64,000 nucleotides of DNA from Lysinibacillus sp. B2A1 (GCA_002973635.1 CP027224.1:3110501-3174500); one strand, 5' to 3'; positions 44,437 to 54,126 are shown, counted from the first letter of the stretch. Notes: a model not told the origin generated them from the letters alone. Made by a program: numbers and translations.

Positions 44437-45915
44437 ATGTCAATGATACAAGTTCAAAATTTAACTTTTTCTTATCCAAGCAGCTTTGACAATATTTTTG
44501 AAAATGTAAGCTTTCAAATAGATACGGATTGGAAACTTGGATTTATCGGTAGAAATGGACGAGGAAAAACAACATTCTTTAATTTATTATTAGGGAATTA
44601 TGAGTATAGTGGAAAAATCAATTCTTCGGTAGAATTTAATTATTTCCCTTATCCAGTTTCGGATAAAAACAAGTATACTCATGAAATTATGGAAGAAATT
44701 TGTCCCCAGGCAGAAGATTGGGAAATTCTTCGTGAAATATCCTATTTAGACGTTGATGCCGAGGCTATGTATCGACCTTTTAGAACATTGTCAAATGGAG
44801 AACAAACGAAGGTGTTGCTAGCTGCACTTTTTTTGACGGAGGGTCAATTTCTATTAATTGATGAGCCAACCAACCATCTAGACACGGAAGCACGAAAGAT
44901 GGTCTCTGAATATTTAAGGAAGAAAAAAGGGTTTATTTTAATTTCACATGACCGAAACTTTTTAGATGGCTGTGTTGACCATATCTTATCTATAAATAGG
45001 GCAAATATTGAAGTTCAAAGTGGTAACTATTCTTCTTGGAAGTTGAATTTTGATCGACAGCAAGAACATGAAGAGGCGACTAATGAGCGTCTACAAAAAG
45101 ACATAGGGAGATTAAAACAGTCTTCAAAGCGTACATCAGGTTGGTCTAATCAAGTGGAAGCTTCCAAAAATGGAACAACGAATTCTGGCTCTAAGTTAGA
45201 CAAAGGTTTTGTAGGACATAAAGCAGCGAAGATGATGAAGAGGGCAAAAAATCTTGAATCCAGGCAACAAAAAGCTATTGAGGAAAAGTCAAAATTACTA
45301 AAAAATGTGGAAAAAACCGAGTCATTAAAATTAGAATCATTGGCGTTTCATTCAAATGAATTGATTGTTTTGGCCGATGTGTCTGTTCAATATGATAATC
45401 AAATAGTGAATAAGCCAATTAGCTTTAAACTTGAGCAAGGTGACCGAATTGTACTTGATGGAAAGAATGGAAGCGGAAAAAGTAGTATTCTCAAACTCAT
45501 TCAAGGTGAGCCGATACAGCATACAGGCTCCATGTATACAGGTTCAGGTCTCATTATATCCTATGTCCAACAAGATACTTCTCATTTGAAGGGACTGTTA
45601 TCGGACTTTATCGAAGAGCATGGGATTGATGAAACGTTATTTAAATCTATCCTCCGTAAGATGGACTTTGACCGAATTCAATTTGAAAAAGATATTTCTT
45701 ATTATTCGGGTGGACAAAAGAAAAAGCTCCTTATCGCCAAAAGTTTATGTGAAAAAGCGCATATCTATATTTGGGATGAACCGTTAAATTTTATTGATAT
45801 TTATTCTCGCATGCAGATTGAAGAGCTTATTCAAAGATTTAATCCCACAATGGTTTTTGTTGAACATGATCAGGCATTTCAACAAACTGTTGCAACAAAA
45901 ACTATAACTATGTAG
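44437..45915 (+). CDS. ABC-F ATPase, Lsa-type ribosomal protection protein
   Basis: 492 residues with two ABC domains and no membrane part. Domain 1: Walker A GRNGRGKTT, signature LSNGEQTKVL, Walker B FLLIDEPTNHLD. Domain 2: Walker A GKNGSGKSS, signature YSGGQKKKLL, Walker B YIWDEPLNFID. The interdomain linker (about 195-300) is long and basic, as in antibiotic-resistance ABC-F proteins. The opening QNLTFSYPSSFDNIFENVSF resembles the Lsa/Vga-like group. These displace lincosamides, streptogramins A or pleuromutilins from the ribosome; spectrum here is unproven. ATG 44437 follows AAAGGAGG by 7 bases, and the gene follows the attenuator. Confidence 0.85.
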   Translation: MSMIQVQNLTFSYPSSFDNIFENVSFQIDTDWKLGFIGRNGRGKTTFFNLLLGNYEYSGKINSSVEFNYFPYPVSDKNKYTHEIMEEICPQAEDWEILREISYLDVDAEAMYRPFRTLSNGEQTKVLLAALFLTEGQFLLIDEPTNHLDTEARKMVSEYLRKKKGFILISHDRNFLDGCVDHILSINRANIEVQSGNYSSWKLNFDRQQEHEEATNERLQKDIGRLKQSSKRTSGWSNQVEASKNGTTNSGSKLDKGFVGHKAAKMMKRAKNLESRQQKAIEEKSKLLKNVEKTESLKLESLAFHSNELIVLADVSVQYDNQIVNKPISFKLEQGDRIVLDGKNGSGKSSILKLIQGEPIQHTGSMYTGSGLIISYVQQDTSHLKGLLSDFIEEHGIDETLFKSILRKMDFDRIQFEKDISYYSGGQKKKLLIAKSLCEKAHIYIWDEPLNFIDIYSRMQIEELIQRFNPTMVFVEHDQAFQQTVATKTITM

Positions 45916-45986
45916 TTAATACACTATATGATGGTTTAGTTGTGGAACGTAGCTAAAATGAACAAACGATTTTATTTCTGTTAAAG

Positions 45987-46026
45987 AAGAATCCATTTTG
46001 ATTAATCTTTTTCAAAATGGATTCTT
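45987..46026 (+). terminator. Terminator of the ABC-F gene
   Basis: AAGAATCCATTTTGA and TCAAAATGGATTCTT, perfect 15-bp stem. Confidence 0.8.
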
Positions 46027-46122
46027 TCATTTATCAGTAAAAATACAGGATGTTTTGGGTAACTAGAAAGCTATATTGTCTCAGATACTGCTGTAAGAAC
46101 CGCACTTAGCGGGCATTACTAA

Positions 46123-47799
46123 TTAGAGTATTTTAAACTGTTTCACTCTATTATTTAAGTCATCTGATAGCTGACGTAATGCAGTAATTTTCTCGACAAC
46201 TACTTGAATAGCATATGTTTGTTCATTTGTAGAAGCAGTTATCTCTTCTGTACCTGCCACATTTTCTTCTAGCATGTGATTTACATTTCCTACATGTTCA
46301 AGGACTTTCTCACCTAATCCTTTCGAATGTTTCATGCCTCGTGCTACTTCTTGAAGTTCATTCATGATACTACGAACTTCCGTTTCAATACTTTCAAATG
46401 CTGATGTCGTTTCATACATGGAGGTTTTTTGTTTATCTGCAATTTCAACACCTAGTCGTACTGAATCAGACATATTTTGCACGCCTGCTTGGATAGCACC
46501 AACAATTCCGAAAATTTTCTCTGTAGATTTACTTGTAGCTTCGGATAAATTACGTACTTCTTCTGCTACGACTGCAAAACCTTTGCCATGTTCTCCTGCG
46601 CGAGCTGCTTCAATAGAGGCGTTGAGCGCCAGTAAATTTGTTTGCGCTGAAATATCTGCAACAACCCCCGCCATTTCTTCGATACGAGCCGTATGCTCCA
46701 TAAAGGTATTTGCCACATCGTGAATGACTTTGACCGTGTTAATATTTTCTTCAATCATTTGTTGTTGAGAGGAAATGACCTCTTTTCCTTTATCAATTGC
46801 ACCAACAGCCAGATTGCCATGATCAACAGAAACCGTTGAGCGATGTACGTTTTGGTTGAAATCGGTATCCATCGTTTCGACAAGCTGCACGGTATGATGG
46901 AGTGAATTTGAAACGGATAGGGAATCACTCGAAATTTTTTCTGTAGCGCTTGCCACATGTTCACTGATTTCAGCAAATAATTTGTTTTCACGCTCTAAAT
47001 CATTCGTAAATGTATCTATGTGTCCACTCACGTTATGAATCGCATCTAATAATTGCTTTAATTGATTCGTCATTGTATTAAATGAACGATTTAACACACC
47101 AATTTCATCATTTGTTTTATAATGAATAGGCTCAACCATAAGATTTCCAGACGCAATTTCATTGGCATTATGGGCCAGTTTACGTAGTGGTTTTGTAATA
47201 TTTCTAATAATTAACACTGTAAAGACGCTACCAAATAAAACTAACAGAATAATTCCTGTTAAAGATATTGTAATAACAAAGGTAATTTGCTGTGCTAAAT
47301 CTTTTTGTATATCTTGGTAATGTTCATTAGCATACAAGCCTAATACATGTACATCATTTAAAATGCCTGCAATACGTGCTTCTTGTGTACGTACATTTGT
47401 TGCATTTTTATCGGTTACCGCCTGGTTGGCTGCAGTTAAGAAGGCTTTCACTTTTCCTTGCAAATTAGCAAAGGTTTTTTCACTTTCCTTATTATGTAAT
47501 AAAGGTTTTATAATTGCTAGTTTATCGCCAATTGTACCTTCTAATTTCTTCAATGATTCTATTTGTTTATCTGTCACACTCTGTGGTTGAGCGACACCTA
47601 TGGCCGTTGCATAGCTGCTTAGCTCATTTTGTGTATTTTTCAACTCGGATTCAATCACTTGAATATTGATGATTTTCGGTAAAATATCTTGGTTCGATGA
47701 TTGAATGCGTATCATCGATATTATGACAATAGCAATAAGGGCAATCGAAACTGTGATGAGTGTAAATGAGTTTACTAATATTTTTTTATTTAATGACAT
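46123..47799 (-). CDS. Methyl-accepting chemotaxis protein
   Basis: 558 residues. Membrane segment 1 at about 10-30, extracellular helical sensor at about 31-170 (4HB-like), membrane segment 2 at about 172-197, HAMP domain ([20 protein letters not shown]) and the MA domain with the hairpin tip [20 protein letters not shown] followed by [20 protein letters not shown]. Relays attractant signals to CheA/CheW. It lies 14 bases downstream of a BMP-family lipoprotein gene, so the lipoprotein could be its ligand-binding partner; that partner gene is frameshifted here. Confidence 0.92.
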   Translation of the reverse strand: MSLNKKILVNSFTLITVSIALIAIVIISMIRIQSSNQDILPKIINIQVIESELKNTQNELSSYATAIGVAQPQSVTDKQIESLKKLEGTIGDKLAIIKPLLHNKESEKTFANLQGKVKAFLTAANQAVTDKNATNVRTQEARIAGILNDVHVLGLYANEHYQDIQKDLAQQITFVITISLTGIILLVLFGSVFTVLIIRNITKPLRKLAHNANEIASGNLMVEPIHYKTNDEIGVLNRSFNTMTNQLKQLLDAIHNVSGHIDTFTNDLERENKLFAEISEHVASATEKISSDSLSVSNSLHHTVQLVETMDTDFNQNVHRSTVSVDHGNLAVGAIDKGKEVISSQQQMIEENINTVKVIHDVANTFMEHTARIEEMAGVVADISAQTNLLALNASIEAARAGEHGKGFAVVAEEVRNLSEATSKSTEKIFGIVGAIQAGVQNMSDSVRLGVEIADKQKTSMYETTSAFESIETEVRSIMNELQEVARGMKHSKGLGEKVLEHVGNVNHMLEENVAGTEEITASTNEQTYAIQVVVEKITALRQLSDDLNNRVKQFKIL

Positions 47800-47813
47800 T
47801 TTTCTAACTCCTC

Positions 47814-48790
47814 TTATTGGCCAAATTGTTGCTGTGATATTGTATTCAGTTCATCTTCAATCCTCGTTGCATTATCAATCACACGCACAGGTGCAAGTTT
47901 CATCGCTTTTTCTTTCATTCCTAAAGCGACACGTTGCTGTCCAGTTGGTTTCTCTTTCGTATAATTTTCTATAAATTCATAAACGGCTACATCGATATTT
48001 TTTAACATAGAAGATACGACCGCTTTTTCTGCATATGTATATTGATCTGTATCAACCCCAATCGCTAAAACGCCACTTTCTTGCGCTTGTTGCAATAAAC
48101 CAACACCTGTATACCCTGCAGCTGCGTAAAGGACATCTGCCCCTGTGTAATCATGTTAGCAGCCATGGTCTTACCGATCTTATCATCTGAAAATGTATCT
48201 GCATATGCCACAATCACTTCAATATTGGGATTGATGTCCTTTGCTCCTTCAGCAAATCCTTTTTCAAACTTTTCGATTACGGGGTCTACCATTCCACCAA
48301 GAAAAGCAACTTTTCCCGTTTTTGATGTCTTTGCAGCTAATGCACCTGCTAAATAGCTACCCTCATTTTCTTTAAAGGTAATAGAATGAATATTTTCAAT
48401 GTCTGACTCTGAATCAATTAAAACAAATTGTTGTTTTGGATTTGCCTTTGCAATCTTTTCTAAATCTGCTTGTAGTGAAAAGCCTACTGCAAAGATTAAA
48501 TCATTCCCCTCCTCCACAAGCTCTTTTATCCCTTTTTCATAGTTCGGCTCATTGCCAAGCTCACGGTAATCAAACACAATCCCAAGATCATCACGTGCCT
48601 CGATTAAACCTGCTACTGCTAAATCTGCAAATGACTGATCACCGAGTCCAACGTCTGGCAACATAATACCAACTTTGAATCTATCTTCTACACCCAATTC
48701 TGTTAAATCTTCATTTTGCGCCGAGTTGTTCCCACAAGCTGCTAATAATAGTCCCGCCGCCACTGTTATGGCATATAAACTCTTTTTCAT
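47814..48790 (-). pseudogene. BMP-family (Med/TmpC-like) lipoprotein gene with a frameshift
   Basis: N-terminal lipobox GLLLAACGNN, then a periplasmic-binding-like fold: MLPDVGLGDQSFADLAVAGL, LIFAVGFSLQADLEKIA, FKENEGSYLAGALAAKTSK, FLGGMVDPVIEKFEKGFAEG. After ANMITQG the frame breaks (about 48140, in a CCCC tract on the plus strand); one extra G on the coding strand restores ADVLYAAAGYTGVGLLQQ and runs on through SGVLAIGVDTDQYTYAEKAV to the end at 47814. BMP proteins bind purine nucleosides. Real mutation or homopolymer sequencing error. Start ATG 48790 has GAGGT upstream. Confidence 0.85.
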
Positions 48791-49112
48791 AATACTTAAC
48801 CTCATTCACACTTATTTTTGCCTATACTTCTATTCTGGAAATTACAAAAATACCTAATTAAGTATATATGAAATTAAGTCAAAGTGCTTAATAACTTTTT
48901 TTGATTTGTAATGTCATATATGTATTTTTACGTTGAAAATTTTTACTTTCGTTTATAGTTAGCAGCTAATGAGGTAGAAATCTATGCTTCGCACAGTTTG
49001 AGTCAAGTCTTTTCCTAAAGGGGGACACCTTGAAGTTTTTACTCCATAGTTTGAAGATTTTACAAAAAGGAGAATGCAAGGTAAAATGATTATAATCCGA
49101 AAACAGAAGGGA

Positions 49113-49258
49113 GATTAGACTTTTATGCTAAAACTTATTATCGCAAATTAAATTCCAATGAATTTAATAATTAGGACTATTCTATAATTTTAAGAAATTA
49201 TAGGTTTATTAGTTATGTCCTTTTGCGATAATTGAGAGAAGCAAATGTTGTCTAATCC
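49113..49258 (+). promoter_or_regulatory. Large structured leader, nested inverted repeat
   Basis: Outer arms GATTAGAC (49113-49120) and GTCTAATC (49250-49257); middle arms TTATCGCAAA (49138-49147) and TTTGCGATAA (49222-49231); inner hairpin TATAATTT/AAATTATA (49183-49202). The short frame MLKLIIAN (49125-49151) sits in the left arm. Confidence 0.55.
49125..49151 (+). CDS. Possible leader peptide MLKLIIAN
   Basis: 8 codons plus stop, AAGGGAG 11 bases upstream, overlapping the left arm of the stem. Translation would open the stem; a regulatory role is inferred. Confidence 0.4.
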   Translation: MLKLIIAN

Positions 49259-49336
49259 ATATAAGCAAATAATAAAGTGTTATATCAGACTAAGATAAAA
49301 CAAAAGGTTTGATTTTCAACGCTTTAGTTTGCGTAT

Positions 49337-49380
49337 AAAAAGACTTTATGAGTTTATTCTCATAGAGTCTTTTGTTTGTT
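49337..49380 (+). terminator. Terminator-like hairpin before the GNAT gene
   Basis: AAAAGACTTTATGAG and CTCATAGAGTCTTTT, 15-bp stem with one G-U pair, then a T-rich run. It lies within the presumed leader, 76 bases before the GNAT start, so it probably acts as an attenuator. Confidence 0.7.
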
Positions 49381-49455
49381 TTTAGGTGGTGATAATTCCC
49401 ATAGAATACATGAAATGTAACAAGGTGATTGAAACAAAAATTGGAGGGAATTTAA

Positions 49456-50340
49456 ATGGAAAAATATGAATTAGTAAGTGATTATCGAAATAATGAAAGC
49501 TTGAAGGAGAGTTTTAATGCCTTAGCAATGAAAACCTTCAAAATAGATTTTCGAGGCTGGTATAATAAAGGATATTGGAACGACACATATATACCATATT
49601 CACTTGTTGATGGAGGCAGGATTATCTCAAATGCTTCAATTAATAAAATGTCAATAATTATTAATGGTAAAAAGTATAAAGGTATTCAGATTGGTACAGT
49701 AATGACAGATGAAAATTATCGCAATCAAGGCTTGGCGAAGCAATTAATGCAGCATATTCTCAAAGAACATGAAAATACCTGTGATTTTATGTATCTTTTT
49801 GCGAATGATACTGTATTGGATTTCTATCCGAATTTTGGCTTTACACGTCTAAATGAAAGTGAGTTTAGCTTAGACCTAGCAAAAAGCCCCATTCAAATGA
49901 AATTGGGAGCAAAAGTTAAACAGCTTACTATTGAAAATGATCTTGCATTACTTGAAAAATTTGCGGAAAATCGTCATGTAAACTCAGTGATTTTAGATGT
50001 TGAGCATAATGAAAGTTTAATAATGTTTTATCTCACAGTAGTATTTCAGGAAGCCATTTTCTATGTGGAAGATTTAGAAACCATTGTGCTAATGGAGAAA
50101 GAGGAAGGTACGCTGCATATTTTCGATATCATTTCGTTAAATGCTCAAAATGTGGAGGCTGTATTAGCAAGTGTTGTAAAGGAAACAACGAAAAAAATGG
50201 TATTTTATTTCACACCTGATTTCACAATCGAGGGCATGACAGCAACCATTACGCCAAATGATGATGATGCGTTATTCATTTTAATGAAAAAACCATTGTT
50301 AAAGGGTAACTTTATGTTTCCCTTAACATCGCATTGTTAA
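49456..50340 (+). CDS. GNAT family N-acetyltransferase, Eis-like layout
   Basis: 294 residues. GNAT core at about 40-145 with the acetyl-CoA loop QIGTVMTDENYRNQGLAKQL and DFYPNFGFTRL. The remaining 150 residues may be a second, degenerate GNAT fold, as in enhanced-intracellular-survival-like acetyltransferases. Substrate unknown. Preceded by an attenuator-like leader, which often marks genes answering translation-targeting compounds. TTGGAGGG precedes ATG by 8 bases. Confidence 0.8.
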   Translation: MEKYELVSDYRNNESLKESFNALAMKTFKIDFRGWYNKGYWNDTYIPYSLVDGGRIISNASINKMSIIINGKKYKGIQIGTVMTDENYRNQGLAKQLMQHILKEHENTCDFMYLFANDTVLDFYPNFGFTRLNESEFSLDLAKSPIQMKLGAKVKQLTIENDLALLEKFAENRHVNSVILDVEHNESLIMFYLTVVFQEAIFYVEDLETIVLMEKEEGTLHIFDIISLNAQNVEAVLASVVKETTKKMVFYFTPDFTIEGMTATITPNDDDALFILMKKPLLKGNFMFPLTSHC

Positions 50341-50371
50341 TTAGAGTGCAATTTTTTTACTGGAGTTAGTA

Positions 50372-50704
50372 ATGGCAAACATGGTGTTATCGAAGAAACG
50401 CTCCGGTCCAAAGGAGATCAGCTCAGGTCAGTGGAAAAATCGCTCTGGTTCAAGAGAAACCTGCTCAGGTCAACGGAAGAATTGCTCCGGTCCAAGAGAA
50501 ACTTGCTCAGGTCAGTGGAAAAATCGCTCTGGTCCAAGAGAAACTTGCTCAGGTCAGTGGAAAAATCGCTCTGGTTCAAGAGAAACCTGCTCAGGTCAAC
50601 GGAAGAATTGCTCCGGTCCAAGAGAAACTTGCTCAGGTCAGTGGAAAAATCGCTCCGTTCCAAGGAGATCAGCTCAGGTCAGTGGAAGAAACGCTCCGAT
50701 CTAA
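50372..50704 (+). CDS. Possible short protein encoded by the 42-bp repeat array
   Basis: 110 residues of repeated 14-residue units like GSRETCSGQWKNRS. A GGAG site lies 6 bases before ATG and a hairpin terminator follows, so translation is possible. But the repeats are open in several frames on both strands, so this may only reflect the repeat composition. Confidence 0.3.
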   Translation: MANMVLSKKRSGPKEISSGQWKNRSGSRETCSGQRKNCSGPRETCSGQWKNRSGPRETCSGQWKNRSGSRETCSGQRKNCSGPRETCSGQWKNRSVPRRSAQVSGRNAPI

Positions 50705-50724
50705 GAGGAACCAGCTCCCAGGCC
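50399..50724. repeat. 42-bp tandem repeat array, about 7.5 units
   Basis: Units at 50399, 50441, 50483, 50525, 50567, 50609, 50651 (41 bp) and a partial at 50692. Unit 2 equals unit 5 and unit 3 equals unit 6, so a 126-bp higher-order duplication is visible. Units 1 and 7 share a variant block (GGAGATCAGCTCAGGTCAGT). GC content is above the local average. No spacers, hence not CRISPR. Confidence 0.92.
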
Positions 50725-50764
50725 ACCTACCTTGCTTTTTCAAATTCGTCTTACTAACGCAGAA

Positions 50765-50814
50765 ATATCCAAGTGAACACGTATCCTAACCTAGATGCCT
50801 GTTTACTTGGATAT
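50765..50814 (+). terminator. Hairpin after the repeat array
   Basis: ATATCCAAGTGAACA and TGTTTACTTGGATAT, 15-bp stem with one G-U pair, then ATTTTC. Confidence 0.6.
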
Positions 50815-50908
50815 ATTTTCTATCTCTACTTATGAGCCTTCGTCTGGAACTTCCCAAAAGAGTAATATAAATTTCTTGATTTTGTTAAAAGAATCAATTA
50901 ATATTTAC

Positions 50909-50922
50909 TTACCGGTCGGTAA
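50909..50922 (+). promoter_or_regulatory. TetR-type operator without a nearby regulator
   Basis: TTACCGGTCGGTAA, arms TTACC/GGTAA, resembles dyads bound by TetR-family repressors. It lies 107 bases upstream of the DUF418-like gene. Confidence 0.45.
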
Positions 50923-51028
50923 AAACTGAAAATAAGCTTTTACATAGCATTAAAATTTCCGATAAAGCTGGAGTTTAATTTTAAGTTGATTTTAGAAGTT
51001 ATAAATAGTGTGCTTAGGGGGAAAATTT

Positions 51029-52123
51029 ATGAACAAACAGTTACAATCACAACGTATAGAAGGATTAGATTTTGCTAGAGCTTTGGCTATGTTTGGAATG
51101 CTTATAGTAAACTTTAAAATTATTATGGGAGCGGTAGGGAATGGGCCGGGTTGGCTTATATGGTTTACTGGACTTTTCGAAGGAAGAGCGTCTGCCACTT
51201 TTGTTACGCTGGCAGGTATCGGAGTTGCTTTAATGACAAGAAAAGCTAGAAATGGGGGTTCGCCTACCATTATTAAAGAAAATAGGATGAGTTTAATAAA
51301 ACGTTCTGCTTTTCTCTTTATTCTAGGTTTACTTTTATATGTGGTAGATTGGACTGGAGATATCCTACATTATTATGGTGTTTATATGCTGATTGCATCA
51401 TTTCTTATTGCAGCCTCTAAAAAGTTCATGATTATCATATCTAGTCTTTTTTTAATAACATCACAAATCCTACAAGTGATGATGAATTATTTAAAAGGAT
51501 GGCATCCTGAACAACCATTTATGGTATATCTTGATTTTTGGACAATTGAAGGTTTTTTAAGAAATCTTTTGTTTAATGGGTATCATCCAGTATTCCCTTG
51601 GATATGTTTCTTTTTACTTGGAATGATTCTTGGTAGACTTGATTTATCGAAGAAAGCTATTAGAGATAAAATGTTGTTTATTTCTTTATTTTTACTCATA
51701 ACAGTAGAGGTACTTTCAAAGGTGTTAATACAATTATCTCTGTCAGTATTAGATGTAAGCAGTGCAGAGTATTTGTTTCAAACTGGGCCAATTCCACCTA
51801 ATATCTTATATATCTTATCAAACTCCGCTTCTGCGATAATTGTCATTATTGCTTCCATTTATTACACAGAAAAGTTTGCTGGGCAATGGGTGACAAAATC
51901 ACTTATTCAAACAGGACAATTAACATTAACCCATTATGTAAGCCATGTATTTATTGGTGTTGGACTATTAGCTTTAGTAAATAGATTAGAGAACCAAACA
52001 TTAGCATTTTCACTAGTATTCACAATATTATTTTTTGTAGCGAGTATTTTATTCTCTGTTTTATGGCGTATAAAATTTAAGAGAGGGCCTATTGAATGGA
52101 TTATGAGAAAAATAACAAATTAA
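51029..52123 (+). CDS. DUF418/acyltransferase-like polytopic membrane protein
   Basis: 364 residues with about ten hydrophobic segments. N-terminal RIEGLDFARALAMFGMLIVN and the middle FPWICFFLLGMILGRL fit the DUF418/HGSNAT-like membrane acyltransferase group; the C-terminal FKRGPIEWIMRK is the DUF418 ending. Acyl transfer across the membrane is suspected for the family, the substrate is unknown. ATG 51029 follows AGGGGG; the frame is open from 51008. A TetR-type operator lies upstream. Confidence 0.8.
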   Translation: MNKQLQSQRIEGLDFARALAMFGMLIVNFKIIMGAVGNGPGWLIWFTGLFEGRASATFVTLAGIGVALMTRKARNGGSPTIIKENRMSLIKRSAFLFILGLLLYVVDWTGDILHYYGVYMLIASFLIAASKKFMIIISSLFLITSQILQVMMNYLKGWHPEQPFMVYLDFWTIEGFLRNLLFNGYHPVFPWICFFLLGMILGRLDLSKKAIRDKMLFISLFLLITVEVLSKVLIQLSLSVLDVSSAEYLFQTGPIPPNILYILSNSASAIIVIIASIYYTEKFAGQWVTKSLIQTGQLTLTHYVSHVFIGVGLLALVNRLENQTLAFSLVFTILFFVASILFSVLWRIKFKRGPIEWIMRKITN

Positions 52124-52164
52124 TAGTTTAGTAGTGGAGTGTTACATATGGGAAGATAAGAAAA

Positions 52165-54053
52165 GAAGGGGCTGTCCTAAAAGTCCCTAAATAAAAAGGT
52201 CGATTTGGAAAACGAGTAGTTTTCCAAATCGACCTTTTTCCTTTTGGCTTAAATTAGCGAGGCGGATGCCAGCTACCTTAAGTAGGTTATGGGCGATTGC
52301 TACGAGTCCAAATTCTGTTCGGACCTTAGTTAGCCCACGCAATAAAAATCGCGTAAACGACCGATTGCCCTTGATGTCACCGAACACAGTTTCGACATCC
52401 ACTTTGCGCTTCGCATAAAGGGCTGCTTTTTGTTCGTCATCAAGGGCTGCTCGTGCCTTTGCTTTCATTTCTTCATAGACCGGATTCAAGTGGACTTGAC
52501 GATTGCCTTTTGCTTTTGTACAAAGCGCTTTCAACGGACAATCTGTACAATCCTCACATTCATAAATTTTGTAGTCTTGTTCGTATCCTCCGGTATTTTT
52601 TCGTTGACTATAGCGTTTAAATATCACCTTCCGATTGTTCGGACAAATAAAGACATCCTCTTCCTCGCGATAGGGCCAGTTTTGCACCTTCGAAATATCC
52701 TGTTTATATTTTTTTGTTTGTTCCTTTACATACGTGTTATACGGAGCCAGTAATTCAAATAGTGGTTCCTTTTCTTCGCCAATCGCAAATAAGTAATTTT
52801 CTTCACTCGCATAGCCCGCGTCTGCTATCACCTGTATTGGCGCTTTGGGTAACGCTTCGAGTAGTTGTTTCATAAATGGTTGGAAACAACGTGTGTCTCC
52901 TGGTCGTTGAAATAACTCGTATCCGATAATGAACTGATATTGTGTGGCCACTTGTACATTGTACCCAGCTTTTAATTGACCGTTTTTCATATGATCATCT
53001 TTCATTCGCATAAACGTGGCATCCGGGTCTGTTTTCGAATAACTACCACGTTCACCAAGAATTTCTCTTTGCGCTTCATAACGTGCTAGTCTTGGCAGAT
53101 AATCCGTTTCAATCGTTTGGATGTGTTTTTTGCGTTTAGATTTCTCCATTCGAAGTCGTTTTCTTTCCTCTTTGTCCGTTGTCTGTTCATATTGACCTTC
53201 TAACGCTTGCACTTCCTCCGTTAGTTGTTCGACTGTCTTTGCTAGTTGTTCTTCTAGTTTGTCCTCACGTAACTCTTGGGTTGTCACAGCACGCACATCT
53301 TTTATCAGCGATTGGATCTTATCACGTAGCTTTTGGTCGTGATTGGCAATCGCTTTGCCCCATACAAACGAATATTTATTGGCGTTCGCTTCAATTTTCG
53401 TACCATCCACAAACATGTGCTCAAGGTCAATGAATTCTTGCTCCATCAGTTGAAGGAGGAATTGTTCAAACACCTCCTCTATGATGGCTGGCATACGAAC
53501 ACCACGGAAATCATTGATGGTACGATGGTCAGGTTCTTGCATGCCTGCTAACCACATAGCGGGTAGACTTTCTTCGACCATTCGTTTCATACTTCGGCTA
53601 GAATAAGTTTTTTGCGTGTAGGCATATAAAATGACTTTCAGTAACATTTTAGGATGATAAGGGGCACGACCACCACCTACGTAATGGGAAAATAACAATT
53701 CATCTGGAATAGATTCCACCATTTCATCGACCAAACGCGCTACATGATGCTCAGGAATATAGGATTCGATATCAATAATCATCATACTTTGACGATTTGT
53801 ATAAGGCTGGAACACAAGAGGTTTAGGATGTTTCTGAGAGATGCCCGCCTCTGAAATTCCTTCTAGAGTCATTTCCATTTGCATGTTATAATCTGCTTGA
53901 GTAATCATTTGGTTATTCATTAAAAATCGTCCTTTCTGTTGAATGTGGTCTGGTAACTTCATTTTACAAAAGAGGGCGGTTTTTTTGTATACAAAAATGG
54001 AAAAAGGCTGTACCGAAAAGTCAATTTACATCGACTTTTCGGACAGCCCCTTC
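52165..54053. mobile_element. IS1182-family insertion sequence
   Basis: About 1.89 kb. Terminal inverted repeats of about 20 bp with one mismatch: left 52165 GAAGGGGCTGTCCTAAAAGT, right ends GGACAGCCCCTTC at 54053. One transposase gene. Inside the left end a perfect 21-bp hairpin (52193-52239) overlaps the transposase 3' end and stops read-through; inside the right end another hairpin (GGCTGTACCGAAAAGTC 54006 with GACTTTTCGGACAGCC 54033) repeats the terminal sequence. The flanks read AGAA and TTCT, which belong to the repeat rather than a duplication, so target duplication is unclear. It appears intact. Confidence 0.88.
52187..53920 (-). CDS. IS1182-family transposase
   Basis: 577 residues. 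N-terminal DUF772-like domain (QPYTNRQSMMIIDIESYIPE, YHPKMLLKVILYAY), catalytic DDE core with the first Asp in FVDGTKIEANANKYSF, second Asp in VIADAGYASEENY, final Glu near VDVETVFGDIKGNRSFTRFL; the Cys motif CEDCTDCPLKALC is typical of IS1182. Full length, so likely active. ATG 53920 follows AAAGGA; the open frame extends to 53962. Confidence 0.93.
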   Translation of the reverse strand: MNNQMITQADYNMQMEMTLEGISEAGISQKHPKPLVFQPYTNRQSMMIIDIESYIPEHHVARLVDEMVESIPDELLFSHYVGGGRAPYHPKMLLKVILYAYTQKTYSSRSMKRMVEESLPAMWLAGMQEPDHRTINDFRGVRMPAIIEEVFEQFLLQLMEQEFIDLEHMFVDGTKIEANANKYSFVWGKAIANHDQKLRDKIQSLIKDVRAVTTQELREDKLEEQLAKTVEQLTEEVQALEGQYEQTTDKEERKRLRMEKSKRKKHIQTIETDYLPRLARYEAQREILGERGSYSKTDPDATFMRMKDDHMKNGQLKAGYNVQVATQYQFIIGYELFQRPGDTRCFQPFMKQLLEALPKAPIQVIADAGYASEENYLFAIGEEKEPLFELLAPYNTYVKEQTKKYKQDISKVQNWPYREEEDVFICPNNRKVIFKRYSQRKNTGGYEQDYKIYECEDCTDCPLKALCTKAKGNRQVHLNPVYEEMKAKARAALDDEQKAALYAKRKVDVETVFGDIKGNRSFTRFLLRGLTKVRTEFGLVAIAHNLLKVAGIRLANLSQKEKGRFGKLLVFQIDLFI

Positions 54054-54126
54054 TACAACAGAAGCATGGATAATTGGTTTTGCTTTACCAACTCTTCAGT
54101 GGTTTGTTATTACGGAAAAACATTTA

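Larger units (their letters stand above)
48791..49455 (+). other. Intergenic region with leader of the GNAT gene
   Basis: 650 bases. 48791-49080 holds no gene. From about 49090 on it looks like a transcribed leader: a TATAAT box at 49091, an eight-codon frame, a large stem-loop and a terminator (listed). Confidence 0.5.

Noticed and set aside
50399-50724. CRISPR array
   Set aside because: Units are contiguous without unique spacers, and no cas genes are near.
50418-50757. Extra coding frames (both strands) over the 42-bp repeats
   Set aside because: They arise because the repeat lacks stops in most frames; no ribosome sites on the minus strand.
52430-53551. Plus-strand frames inside the transposase gene
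   Set aside because: Antisense shadows of an intact transposase.
54054-54126. Gene interrupted by the IS element
   Set aside because: A short plus-strand frame (TEAWIIGFALPTLQWF) reads well but overlaps the MetX-like gene end and has no counterpart left of the IS.
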